Shown here: piece after piece, positions 8,614 to 17,213 of the stretch
Numbering within the stretch: position 1 is the stretch's first letter
Layout: each line of letters opens with the position of its first letter
NCBI GenBank assembly: GCA_944390115.1
Contig: CALXOW010000003.1
Span: forward strand, 50,773 to 114,772
Source of the DNA: an uncultured Anaerobiospirillum sp.
GTDB taxonomy: Bacteria; Pseudomonadota; Gammaproteobacteria; Enterobacterales; Succinivibrionaceae
DNA: 64,000 bases
Reading direction: 5' to 3'
Translations under genes and position numbers: made by a program
The notes under the pieces: generated by a model
The model's input: the letters and a program-made list of their open reading frames with translations, nothing else
Told to the model about the DNA's origin: nothing
Databases searched by the model: none

Positions 8614-8673
8614 GGCCTCAGCTTTGGCCTCAGCTCTGGCCTCAGCTTTGGCCTCAGCTTTGGCCTCAGCCCG
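8614..8673. repeat. 12-bp tandem repeat, five copies
   Basis: GGCCTCAGCTTT repeats with period 12 from 8614 to 8673 (copies differ in the last three bases), then decays into related CTTCA/CTCTGG words until about 8705. It starts 12 bases after the cmk stop and is not translated in the cmk frame. Confidence 0.7.
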
Positions 8674-8791
8674 GCTTCAACTCTGGCTTCAGCCCTAGCC
8701 TCAAAGCCGCGTCTTAGTGGCCTAAGCCTAGCCTGAGTTTGCGGGCCTATCATAGGCTTTACGTTTATTGTTTAATGTAAGGAGTAAGACG

Positions 8792-9718
8792 ATGCCAGCA
8801 TCACAGTTAGCTCATTCTCAGGATTGCGCCCGTAAGTGTCGCTTGCGTAGACTGGTGCCGGTCTTACTCTTAAGCTGCCTGCCGGTACTGACCACGGGCT
8901 GCGGCGCGCTGCTTTTAGGCGGTGGTGCCGCCGGTGGTGCGGCCGTGGCTCAAGATAGCCGTAGCTTCTCGACCATGGTTTATGACGATGGCATCGAGCA
9001 AAAGGGCTACGAAATCTTAAAGTCCAATAGCCTGCTCTCCAAGCCGGAAGATACCAGCGTCTCGATTACCTGCTTTAACGGCAATGTGCTTATTACCGGT
9101 CAAACGGTCAATCGCGATTACATCAAGTGGGTGGTTAAAGAAATCGAGGGCTTAGAGCACGTCCGTAAGGTCTATAACTACGCGACCTTGCAAAAGCCGG
9201 TACCAGCGAGCGTGGTCTCGAGTGATGCTCTCATCACCTCCAAGGTCAAAACTCAGCTCTTGTTTGGCAAGGACATTTCCTCCAATCGCTTCAAGGTAGT
9301 AACCGAGAACGGCAATGTTTACCTGATGGGCATTGTCACCAAGGATGAAAGCGCCCGTGCCATCAACACTGTGCTGAAGATCAGTGGCGTACGCCGCGTG
9401 TATCACATCTTTGATTACATCGAAGAGCAGAAGTACCAAGGCAATGGCGCCAATGAGGAAGAGAATATCTTAGTCTCGCCGCAAAAGCGCGGGCAAAACA
9501 ATTACAACAAGCCGGTGCGCAGCTCCAATTACCAGGACTACAGCAATTCTGATGGCACCTATGCACCGCAGCAGCGCTACGGCTCGTATGAGCCATCATC
9601 AACCTACGTACCGCCAGTACAGCAACAGCAAAACGGTGGTGCGTACATCATGGATGAGCCAGCGCCACAGCCAACCAGCGGTCCTGCTTCGCTCTTAGTC
9701 CCGGCTGATCAGTACTAA
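8792..9718 (+). CDS. dolP: Dual-BON-domain outer-membrane lipoprotein (DolP/YraP-like)
   Basis: A 308-residue precursor beginning with a signal peptide and lipobox LTTGC (cysteine 37), so it is probably anchored in the outer membrane. Two BON domains follow at roughly residues 70-130 and 145-215, each with the glycine pattern NGNVxxxG and a VRKVYNY/VRRVYHI end. E. coli DolP has this architecture and supports outer-membrane integrity, but is only about 190 residues; the extra 90-residue tail here is rich in Q, Y, N, P and S and looks disordered. AAGGAG precedes ATG 8792. The gene is not beside the usual yraM-diaA neighbours, so orthology is likely rather than proven. Confidence 0.82.
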   Translation: MPASQLAHSQDCARKCRLRRLVPVLLLSCLPVLTTGCGALLLGGGAAGGAAVAQDSRSFSTMVYDDGIEQKGYEILKSNSLLSKPEDTSVSITCFNGNVLITGQTVNRDYIKWVVKEIEGLEHVRKVYNYATLQKPVPASVVSSDALITSKVKTQLLFGKDISSNRFKVVTENGNVYLMGIVTKDESARAINTVLKISGVRRVYHIFDYIEEQKYQGNGANEEENILVSPQKRGQNNYNKPVRSSNYQDYSNSDGTYAPQQRYGSYEPSSTYVPPVQQQQNGGAYIMDEPAPQPTSGPASLLVPADQY

Positions 9719-9721
9719 AGG

Positions 9722-9971
9722 CCTTAACTTCCAGAGATTTTGACCCTTAGTCCCTTAAATTCTTGCTACTTTGACACTCATTTTCTAAGAATGCGATATT
9801 TATGAGGTTTTAATGCTAAAGACGAGTGTCTGACGAGTGTCTTTTGCCTTTAATTCAAGTGGCACTGTTGACCCTTAGTTTAGGCTCTCAAATCAAGCAA
9901 TAAAACCGCATAAATATGACCTTTTCTCAATCAAAGCTACAACTGAGTGTCAACCTTACTGGAAGTTAAGG
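9722..9971. repeat. 250-bp palindromic (MITE-like) element
   Basis: Three nested inverted repeats share one centre: 13 bp perfect (9722-9734 with 9959-9971, CCTTAACTTCCAG), 10 bp perfect (9771-9780 with 9944-9953, TTGACACTCA) and 17 bp with one mismatch (9796-9812 with 9901-9917). TTGACCCTTAG also occurs as a direct repeat inside. There is no gene within. It begins four bases after the dolP-like stop codon. The shape fits a non-autonomous mobile element or a large folded RNA 3' end; AAAG occurs just outside both ends but is too short to prove target duplication. Confidence 0.6.
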
Positions 9972-9997
9972 AAAGGGCTGACCCATTTCAGATTAAG

Positions 9998-10029
9998 AAA
10001 AGCGTGGGGCTTGGGCTCTGCGCTTTTTT
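9998..10029 (+). terminator. Probable intrinsic terminator
   Basis: AAAAGCG (9998-10004) and CGCTTTT (10021-10027) form a stem with a 16-base loop followed by TTT. It lies after the palindromic element and would end transcripts coming from the dolP-like gene. Confidence 0.5.
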
Positions 10030-10056
10030 GTTCTGTGTCTTTCTTGCCATGGTGCG

Positions 10057-10086
10057 AGATCTCATTTTTGTTACAATATGAGATCT
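10057..10086 (+). promoter_or_regulatory. Inverted repeat around a -10 box ahead of the umuD operon
   Basis: AGATCTCAT (10057-10065) and ATGAGATCT (10078-10086) are perfect 9-bp arms with a 12-base spacer that contains TACAAT (10072-10077), a good -10 box. Arms flanking a promoter in this way are typical of a repressor operator. It does not match the LexA box CTGT-N8-ACAG. The operon start codon is about 90 bases downstream. Confidence 0.5.
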
Positions 10087-10172
10087 TATTGGTTCATTGC
10101 TCAAACGGTCAAACTAAGTAGGTAAAGCTTAGTGGGTCTTGGGTAGTGTGGGTTAAAGCGGTAGGGTATGAG

Positions 10173-11858
10173 ATGGCTGTAGATAACGCATTCTATATCG
10201 TTGATGTCTTCGTGCCCAATCGGGGTGAGCCCGAGAGCGCCTTGGAGCTCACGATCTTGCGGGTAGTCGATCCTGAAATCTTGCCCCAGGTCTATGTCCA
10301 CACCTATATCCGCCCTGAGTTAAATATCTTAAGCCGGATTCATTGGAGTTATGCCGCCAGTTACGGCATTAGCCGCGACCAAATCTTAGGCTCGGATTAC
10401 CCCACCTTTCACGAAATCGTCAACGCTGATTATCTGCGCGATAAGAGCGTGGTCTGCTTGTGCGAGAATTTTGAGCCGATCCAAACCTTGGTGGCGCACG
10501 CCCAACAATGCTACAGCCTGCTCAATATGTGGCAGGAGGTGTTCGCCGGGGATGAGGACGCCGGACAAATTGCCGAGCTTGAGCAAATGCTCTCCTATAT
10601 GGGCCTGCCGACTCAAGACGCCAGCAATTGTCATTACACGCCGCTGATGAAGCGCTGCCGGGCCCAGATTGCGGTCTGGATGTACCTCTTTGCCTGCATG
10701 CGCCAAAACAGCCGCCCACCACGGGGCTTTAACGAAAACGCTAAGACTGTGTTCTGGCCTTTAGATAATATTCCTGAGCCGTGGTATGACCCGCAGGCAC
10801 GCGATTTCACCGATATCCCGCCTGAGGCGATTGCGGAGTACTTCTCGGAGCGTTTGCCCGAGTTCGTGCACTGGAGCGCGGTGCGCCTCTATGGCAATGA
10901 TTGGCGTTTTGCGCGCGAGCGCAATTTTGAGGTGAAGATCGTCGATCAAGACGCGATGCTCAACTTTATCTTCTATCGCCTCTTTGATCTGCCCAAGCGT
11001 CTGATGGTGCTGACCTTCTATGCTCTGTGTGAGCAGCGCACTCTTTACGCGCGCCTTATCGCCTTGCATCCAGGGCAGTTCAACACGCTGCAAACTTCGG
11101 TCAAGGAAGATTTTGGTGCTTTTGTCATCTCGCATTTGACCGATTTCTTGCTGACCAAACAAAAGCACGACATTATTCGGGCCTTGGTCGATCAGGTGCT
11201 CCAAGCTAAGTTTGAGCAGCCTCAGACCAATTACGACTTCGATGAGCTTTACAAAAAGCATGAGCTCAACCAGCGCCAGCGCTCCAAAGAGCGCGCCAAG
11301 GGCAGCTACTTTAGTCCTGCTTATGGCACCGATGAGGATTTGATCTTTGTGCGCAAGCACTTAGAGTTAAATCGCAATATCTTCTGGTATCAGGAGTTAC
11401 GGCTCCAAGATGAAGTGCTGCTGAGGCGCTTTATTATCAAGGGCAATGATGCCGAGCGCGACGAGTGTATTGACCATATTAATGCCAAGATTGAAGAGCT
11501 AATTGGCGAGGCCAAAACTCCGCTTGCTTCCTGCTGGCTCAATGCCGGGCTCAAGCAGTGGATCGAATTTATCACCGGCTTTGCTTGGAGTGAACTCTCG
11601 AATGTGCCAAAGCCGGGGGATGCTCCGTCCTTGAGCTCGGCGCGCCGCACGATTCAGGAGATTATCGCGCAGCGCTCACGGCGTTACTATCAAGCGTACA
11701 TCAGTAACCTGCGCAAGGTGACAGCAGGGATTGATGCCACGCAAGAAGGGGAGCACACTATCTTGGCCTTTATGTTCCAAGGTATTGCCTACGAGTTTGA
11801 TGTCGACAAGAGCTCCGATGGTGGCGGTTTGTTTGCTAAGATCCGCCAAATGCTTTAG
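10173..11858 (+). CDS. Uncharacterised 561-residue protein, first gene of the umuD-like operon
   Basis: I do not recognise a full-length family. The first 130 residues (FYIVDVFVPN..., VHTYIRPELNI, GISRDQIL, TFHEIV, DKSVVCLCENF) have the order of hydrophobic strands and loops of DnaQ-like DEDD exonucleases, but the usual DxE after the first strand is DVF, so the site looks degenerate. The rest is helical, tryptophan- and arginine-rich, with a charged stretch near residue 365. There is no signal peptide or membrane segment. ATG 10173 is preferred over the upstream GTG (10146) because GTAGGG precedes it. It ends 14 bases before the umuD-like gene, so the two are likely cotranscribed; a link to DNA repair is inference from that context only. 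Confidence 0.65.
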   Translation: MAVDNAFYIVDVFVPNRGEPESALELTILRVVDPEILPQVYVHTYIRPELNILSRIHWSYAASYGISRDQILGSDYPTFHEIVNADYLRDKSVVCLCENFEPIQTLVAHAQQCYSLLNMWQEVFAGDEDAGQIAELEQMLSYMGLPTQDASNCHYTPLMKRCRAQIAVWMYLFACMRQNSRPPRGFNENAKTVFWPLDNIPEPWYDPQARDFTDIPPEAIAEYFSERLPEFVHWSAVRLYGNDWRFARERNFEVKIVDQDAMLNFIFYRLFDLPKRLMVLTFYALCEQRTLYARLIALHPGQFNTLQTSVKEDFGAFVISHLTDFLLTKQKHDIIRALVDQVLQAKFEQPQTNYDFDELYKKHELNQRQRSKERAKGSYFSPAYGTDEDLIFVRKHLELNRNIFWYQELRLQDEVLLRRFIIKGNDAERDECIDHINAKIEELIGEAKTPLASCWLNAGLKQWIEFITGFAWSELSNVPKPGDAPSLSSARRTIQEIIAQRSRRYYQAYISNLRKVTAGIDATQEGEHTILAFMFQGIAYEFDVDKSSDGGGLFAKIRQML

Positions 11859-11872
11859 CTAGGTGAGGTTCT

Positions 11873-12310
11873 ATGACTCAAGATCGCGTTAAATCCTTTG
11901 GTTTGGTGCCACCAGCCCAGAGCCATTTGGAGCTGCCGGTTGCCTGTGAGAGTATTCCGGCGGGCTTCCCCTCGCCTAATGGCGGTTACATCGACGGCAA
12001 TTTAGATGTCAATCAGTTCTTGGTCAGCCATCCTTCCTCGACCTATGTCTATCAGGTGACGGGCGATTCTATGATTGAGGCGGGTATCATGCCTGACGAC
12101 TTTGTCTTGGTTGACTCCAGCATACAAGTGCGCTCGGGTGATGTGGTGGTAGCCTCGATTGACGGTGAGTTCACCATCAAGAAGCTTGAGGTGGGGCCGC
12201 CGCCGCGCTTGGTGCCGTGCAACAGCCTGTACCAGCCGGTGCAAATCGATGAGGGGGCCGAAGTCACCATTATCGGTCCGGTCATCAGCGTTATCCGCAA
12301 GTACCACTAA
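11873..12310 (+). CDS. umuD: UmuD-like SOS mutagenesis peptidase (S24 family)
   Basis: A 145-residue LexA/UmuD-type autoprotease. Ser66 in GDSM and Lys103 in DGEFTIKKL have the same 37-residue spacing as Ser60 and Lys97 of E. coli UmuD. The cleavage region reads A30-GFPSP instead of C-GFPSP, so self-cleavage should be possible. In E. coli UmuD' joins UmuC to form DNA polymerase V. No umuC lies next to it; instead it is the middle gene of a three-gene operon between two proteins of unknown function, with gaps of 14 and 24 bases. GAGG precedes the ATG. No LexA box is visible upstream. Confidence 0.88.
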   Translation: MTQDRVKSFGLVPPAQSHLELPVACESIPAGFPSPNGGYIDGNLDVNQFLVSHPSSTYVYQVTGDSMIEAGIMPDDFVLVDSSIQVRSGDVVVASIDGEFTIKKLEVGPPPRLVPCNSLYQPVQIDEGAEVTIIGPVISVIRKYH

Positions 12311-12334
12311 GTACCATTAATCCCAGGAGCCACG

Positions 12335-14389
12335 ATGGCAAATCAATCAGTCCACAAGCGCAAGCCCAGCGTGGCCCCCTCAAAGAACAATGATTCCGAT
12401 GTCCCACGCCGGGGACCGGGCCGTCCGCGCAAGGATCCCGGTGAGGTCAAGCGCCAAGTTGCATTTTTCCTCACCGATGAAGAGCGGCGCATGCTCAAAG
12501 AAATGGCGCTGCTCTGGGGCTGTACTGCTTCGCAATTTTTAGCCAACCTCATCCGCGATAACTACAAGTCCAAGCGCTACATGAAGGGCTTTAACCAGTT
12601 AAGCCAAGATGAGCGCGCCGAGCTGGTGTCGCAGCGTCAGACCACTCAGTTTATTACCTCGCGCCGTGAGCAAACGGCGATGCAGCGCAACCTCGACCGG
12701 CGCATGGGAATGGATCGCAGTCTCACCAATGTCATGGTGATTGCCGCGCCTCAGGCCGTGACGCAGAGCGCAGTACGTAACGTGGCGCTGCAAGATGGCA
12801 TCAATGTGCCAGGCATTTACTGCAAGAACTTAGGTGATGTCTGGATTGTGCCGTACGGTCAGCTCTACCGCATCTCGGTGGTGGAGATTATCCAATACCC
12901 ATGCTATGCCTCGGTCTTAGATTACTTTGCCGGTAAGCGCATTGCCCCTGGCTTATTGAGCGACTTTATTGACCGTCAGCATGATTTCAAGCTGTCTTCG
13001 ATGGGTGAGAAGGCGGTGCAAGAGCGCCTAGCTAAGGTCTACGGCACCATTCGCTACCCAGTAAAGGAGAGCTTTGAGTTAAAGCGCCGCGAGCGCATGA
13101 TTGCCGAGTCTCAGCAGACTATGGCGCAGATGCTAGCTGAGCTCTCACCTGAAGCCCGCTCGACCTTAGACCATATCAACCAAAACGCTGCGTACGAAGC
13201 TGAGTCCTATGCCCAAGCAGCCAAGGACGAGGAACCTGTAGCCCCGATGCCCGAGCCGGTCACGCCTAAGACGCAGCGTGCCGCCGTCCAAAAAGACTTA
13301 AGTACCGAGGCCGCTGCCATTATCCCTGAGCCGAACGCCCCTGGGGCCAGCGGCGCGCAGCCTGAGGCCAGCGCCACGCAACCAGATACCAGTGTTGAAC
13401 AAGCTGAAGCCAGCGTCGAACACGTTGAGACCAGCGCCGCGCAGCCAGATGTCAGCGCGCAACCAGAGGTCGACGTTGAACAAACTACGGCCAGTGTTGA
13501 ACCAGCTGAGACCAGCGCCGCACAAGCTGAAGTCAGTGCCGTACAGTCAGATGTCAGCGCCACGCAAGCTGCGGTTAGCACCACTCAGGCTGATGATAGC
13601 GTCGAACACGTTGAGACCAGCGCCGCGCAAGCTGAAGTCAGTGCCGCGCAGCCAGATGTCAGCGCGCAACCAGAGGTCGACGTTGAACAAACTACGGCCA
13701 GTGTTGAACCAGCTGAGACCAGCGCCGCACAAGCTGAAGTCAGTGCCGTACAGTCAGATGTCAGCGCCACGCAAGCTGCGGTTAGCACCACTCAGGCTGA
13801 TGATAGCGGCGAGCAAGCTGAGGCTAGTGCTACGCATCCAGCCTCTGTTCAACCTGACTTGGTGGCAGCACTAGGCTTTAGTGACAGCGCCGCTGACACT
13901 GAGCCTCAGGCAGCTGTGCCATCCTCGGACGTCTTGATGGAGCGCGCTTTTGGCGCCGAGTCACAAGAGCGCGTTGATTCAGAGTTGGGGCTTGATGATA
14001 GCCGGGCAAGGGTTGAACCTCACGTGACAGCTCCTGCTGATGCTGCGCTTGAGCTGGGGGCTGTGGAGAGCAAGGTCGAACCTGCGGTCGATAGGGCGGC
14101 TGCAACTTCATCTGAGGTGCAGTCAGAGGAAGCTGCGCCAGTAGAGGTGCCAGAACCGACTGTACTTCATTGCGCACTGCAAGCTCAGCCTGAGACTAAG
14201 GGGCAAGCTCTAGCTGAATCACGCCCGGCCGCTGAGCGGGGGCGCAGTCGCTTACTGCGGCGCCGTCCGGTGATGCGCCAGCGTCAGCAGCTTGAGGTGG
14301 TATTAGGGCAGGGCCAAGATCCTGACGTCCCATCGGCTCCGTTCTTGGCTGAGCCTGATGAACCGACTCCTGACGATTCGACCTCTTAG
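12335..14389 (+). CDS. AT-hook/ribbon-helix-helix-like protein with a long repetitive tail
   Basis: A 684-residue protein with no family I can name as a whole. Residues 26-35 (RGPGRPRKDP) form a classic AT-hook, and the following 40 residues (KRQVAFFLTDEERRMLKEMA...ASQFLANLIRDN) look like a ribbon-helix-helix-type DNA-binding domain. A middle domain to about residue 270 is globular. Residues about 290-500 are a low-complexity tail of SAAQ/AEVS/VEQ words encoded by a DNA tandem repeat, and the C-terminus is acidic then arginine-rich (RGRSRLLRRRP). AGGAG precedes the ATG. It is the last gene of the umuD-like operon. A nucleoid- or regulator-type role is plausible but unproven. Confidence 0.65.
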   Translation: MANQSVHKRKPSVAPSKNNDSDVPRRGPGRPRKDPGEVKRQVAFFLTDEERRMLKEMALLWGCTASQFLANLIRDNYKSKRYMKGFNQLSQDERAELVSQRQTTQFITSRREQTAMQRNLDRRMGMDRSLTNVMVIAAPQAVTQSAVRNVALQDGINVPGIYCKNLGDVWIVPYGQLYRISVVEIIQYPCYASVLDYFAGKRIAPGLLSDFIDRQHDFKLSSMGEKAVQERLAKVYGTIRYPVKESFELKRRERMIAESQQTMAQMLAELSPEARSTLDHINQNAAYEAESYAQAAKDEEPVAPMPEPVTPKTQRAAVQKDLSTEAAAIIPEPNAPGASGAQPEASATQPDTSVEQAEASVEHVETSAAQPDVSAQPEVDVEQTTASVEPAETSAAQAEVSAVQSDVSATQAAVSTTQADDSVEHVETSAAQAEVSAAQPDVSAQPEVDVEQTTASVEPAETSAAQAEVSAVQSDVSATQAAVSTTQADDSGEQAEASATHPASVQPDLVAALGFSDSAADTEPQAAVPSSDVLMERAFGAESQERVDSELGLDDSRARVEPHVTAPADAALELGAVESKVEPAVDRAAATSSEVQSEEAAPVEVPEPTVLHCALQAQPETKGQALAESRPAAERGRSRLLRRRPVMRQRQQLEVVLGQGQDPDVPSAPFLAEPDEPTPDDSTS
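13415..13807 (+). repeat. In-frame tandem repeat of about 186/207 bp
   Basis: Two nearly identical copies, 13415-13600 (186 bp) and 13601-13807 (207 bp), both starting GTCGAACACGTTGAGACC and ending GATGATAGC. The second has one extra 21-bp unit (7 codons), so the length change keeps the frame. Each copy is itself built from shorter Ala/Gln/Glu/Val/Ser words. High copy identity suggests recent duplication and probable length variation between strains. Confidence 0.85.
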
Positions 14390-14523
14390 CGTCAGCATGC
14401 TATTGTGTTGCTTGCATGTGCCTAGAGTATGAGCAGTTTTGTAGAAAAATTTAACGACGTGGTGATCATTTACAGCTCAAATTTTGCATGCTAACTAACA
14501 GTACTTGATGGGAGGAGAGTGGT

Positions 14524-16374
14524 ATGACAGAGCAATTACTTCGTATGATGCCTGTCGGAGTTTCTGACTGGCGCAGAATTCAGAGAGGGGACAAGTTTTA
14601 TGTCGATAAAACCCCAATTCTGTCCAAATTGGTCAAAGGCCTAGACAAGATTTTTATCGCACGTCCGCGCCGAATGGGCAAGACAACTTTTATTTCTATG
14701 CTTGAAGAGCTTTTCACTAATGGTGATAAGAACTTTGTGGGTACGGCAATATATGGTCAGTGGCCAGAAAAAGATACTTATCCTGTAATTAATCTCAATT
14801 TTATGGAAATCCATGGTATGGCCATGGAGGTTGAGAATCAAAAACATAAAGACTGGGCTAGCACTCAGTCATATGCGGATTCTTTTACTCATACGTTGCG
14901 CAATTCTCTAAAAATAGCCTTTATGCAGGGTGGATTTTTTCAGGCCGAAGAGATTAACAATAAATGTGCCAATTTTGGTGATTTTCTTCAAAATTTAGCA
15001 GCTATCTCGAAAGAGCAAGATCTTGTTTTTCTTATTGATGAATGGGATTTTCCTTTGTCTATTAATCTTGATGATGAGGATAGATTTAAAGCAATTTTAG
15101 TTATTTTGCGAAAATTTTATATTTGGCTTCGCACTCTTAAAAATATTAGATTTATCTTTGTTACTGGTATTATGCGTTACCATGAAACATCACTGTTCAC
15201 TGGTAAAGATATACAAGACATCAGTATGGAACTACGTTGGTCAAACCTTATGGGGGTGACCGAAGATGAGCTTACTTTGTCCTACGAGCCGTACATTGAG
15301 ATTGCGGCTGAGCGTTTACAGTGTAGTAAAGCCGAGCTTGTGGCAAAGCTTAAGCGTCATTATGATGGTTTTTGTTTTGATGACCAAGCCCAGACTAAAT
15401 TATATTGTCCTTTCTCGCTCAATAAGTTTTTTGAAGCGGTGGCATTAGATAACCTGCCAAATGAGTTGCCTGTTTTTGGTGACTATTGGATGAAATGTGC
15501 TGATGCTCTCAGTGCTTTAGGCTATCTGTTGCAAAGCCGTAAAATTGATCTGCCTCAAATGCTGGCGCTCAAAGAGCAAGATGTAACACTCACTTATGAT
15601 GAGTTAAGTGAACCCCAGTATTTTTCGCAAGTTCAAATTTTGCCGCTGTTGGTTGAAGCTGGATACTTATCTATTAAGGAAGTAATTCCTCCTGCGCCTG
15701 ACTCTGATGATGAGCTGTCGTTTCGTTGTGGTATTACCAACCTTGAGGTTGCAACTGATTTTTTAAAAGCGATTAAAAATCATGCTAAAGCTAAGATTAA
15801 AGTCAGCAAGTTAGAGGGCGAAAATTCCCCGTTGAGAAAAGATTTGTGTGATGCCTTAGAGCAAGGTGATATACCACGTTTCTGTTCCCGCCTTAACGAG
15901 TTGCTTTACGACATTTCATATGAAGCTTTCATTAACGAATCTGAGGCTCTTTATCGCGCATTCATACTTATCTATTTGAGGGAAATCTTCTCTAAGGTCC
16001 GCGAGGAAACTCACAACTCCCAAGGGCGTTCAGATATTGAGGTCGAGACTGATCAAGGTCATGTGTACGTCTTCGAGCTCAAATTAATTGAGGGCGGCGC
16101 ACGAGCACGCGACCTCCCAGAAGGTACGCCAGAGATCGACTTGGAGCAGGTTAATGAGCAATGCTTAATTCCTGCAAAAAAGCAAATGCTCAGTCGGGGG
16201 TATGGGGTTAATGCTTACACTCATGGTGCACCAGTCACCGGGGTGGTACTCGCCATAGGAGCAGTCCAGCGACGTATTGTGGCATGGCGCAGTCTTACCC
16301 CGGAAGGTGAGAAATACGATTATGTTTCATCGCCTAATATGATCAATAAACATGTGGCGCCACAACAGGCTTAA
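14524..16374 (+). CDS. AAA-ATPase-like / PD-(D/E)XK nuclease-like protein (DUF1703 family)
   Basis: A 616-residue protein of the widespread family combining an N-terminal AAA-ATPase-like domain with a C-terminal PD-(D/E)XK-fold domain. It begins with the family signature LPVGVSDW-like (MPVGVSDWRRI) and FYVDKTPIL. The Walker A loop is ARPRRMGKTT (about 46-55), and a Walker B-like LVFLIDEWD follows near residue 180. The C-terminal SDIEVE...YVFELKL (about 503-518) gives the D...ExK nuclease-type site. The biological role of these proteins is not established; mobile or defence roles have been suggested. The first 1,300 bases are clearly AT-richer than the neighbours, indicating horizontal acquisition. 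GGAGGAG precedes the ATG. Confidence 0.82.
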   Translation: MTEQLLRMMPVGVSDWRRIQRGDKFYVDKTPILSKLVKGLDKIFIARPRRMGKTTFISMLEELFTNGDKNFVGTAIYGQWPEKDTYPVINLNFMEIHGMAMEVENQKHKDWASTQSYADSFTHTLRNSLKIAFMQGGFFQAEEINNKCANFGDFLQNLAAISKEQDLVFLIDEWDFPLSINLDDEDRFKAILVILRKFYIWLRTLKNIRFIFVTGIMRYHETSLFTGKDIQDISMELRWSNLMGVTEDELTLSYEPYIEIAAERLQCSKAELVAKLKRHYDGFCFDDQAQTKLYCPFSLNKFFEAVALDNLPNELPVFGDYWMKCADALSALGYLLQSRKIDLPQMLALKEQDVTLTYDELSEPQYFSQVQILPLLVEAGYLSIKEVIPPAPDSDDELSFRCGITNLEVATDFLKAIKNHAKAKIKVSKLEGENSPLRKDLCDALEQGDIPRFCSRLNELLYDISYEAFINESEALYRAFILIYLREIFSKVREETHNSQGRSDIEVETDQGHVYVFELKLIEGGARARDLPEGTPEIDLEQVNEQCLIPAKKQMLSRGYGVNAYTHGAPVTGVVLAIGAVQRRIVAWRSLTPEGEKYDYVSSPNMINKHVAPQQA

Positions 16375-17213
16375 ATTTAGCGTGCTTGCGTATTATGCAG
16401 GGAGCGTTTGGGACTTAACTTAGGTGTATGTCTTGGATTAGCACAGCCGAACGGTGTTATGACAATGCTGATCATTAATGCCGGAAAGCTCTTAGATGGT
16501 ACTTGCACTGGTCTTGGGTGAACCTTGGGCATCAGGCGAGCCCACGATCTGAGGCAAAAACGTTACGCAACTAGCATTTTGGCTAAGTTTGCCAGTGTCG
16601 TATCTCTGTCCTGTACTAAAATGGAACTTGTTCAAGCTTGGCTTTTGGCCTGAACTCATACTGCTTGCGTGCAGTGTGCTGACATGAGCTTACGAAGCTC
16701 TGCTCTAGAAAAAATGATCGTTCCCGTCGTGCTTTTCTGTTGAGGGGCGGCTCGGCTCTCGAGGGAAGCGGTGCAATTTCTTGTTCTTGTCGTTATTTTG
16801 CACTAAAGCATCCCTTGATGGAGTCTGGGCGTGCCGCTATGGGGCAAGTGGCACGGGAATAGGTTTGGGCAGTAGTTGCAGTAGGTTTTTGGTGCGTTTT
16901 GTGTGCAATAGTGCAAAATGTGCATTGCGTGCATCTAGCATCTATAATGTCAGTTGGGCAAGACTAGCAGCACAGACATGCGATAGCTTTTTGCGTCCTG
17001 AAGTGCACGGTGTCAACTATCATGGCGCTAGTGCTACAATAGTGCCGTCGCAGGCTGCATCGCTACTTTCGTCTAACTGTTCGAAAAGCTTGCACACTGA
17101 CCATTTTGGTCACACTTTTTGCTTTGGCCTAGGCCAAAGTGGTGGTTACGCTTAGTCGTCAAGAAAAAACAAAGAACAGTCAGACTAAGGTGAAACTTTC
17201 TAAGGAGTCTTCA
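16375..17213. other. 840-bp gene-free region with an inverted-repeat pair and promoter
   Basis: No convincing gene is seen. ATTTTGCACTA (16795-16805) recurs as a perfect 11-bp inverted copy TAGTGCAAAAT (16909-16919), 103 bases away, just upstream of a TATAAT box (16943-16948). Paired operators that loop around a promoter look like this. A 124-codon open frame from 16781 has poor codon use and no ribosome-binding site, so I leave it out. The next gene (dhaM-like) starts at 17214. Confidence 0.4.

Noticed and set aside
13207-13791. Several repeat-rich minus-strand and shifted plus-strand frames
   Set aside because: They are shadows of the tandem repeat inside the AT-hook gene; the in-frame reading has a real start and an operon context.
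16781-17155. A 124-residue cysteine-rich protein upstream of the dhaM-like gene
   Set aside because: It runs over a TATAAT box and operator-like repeats, has poor codon use and no ribosome-binding site.
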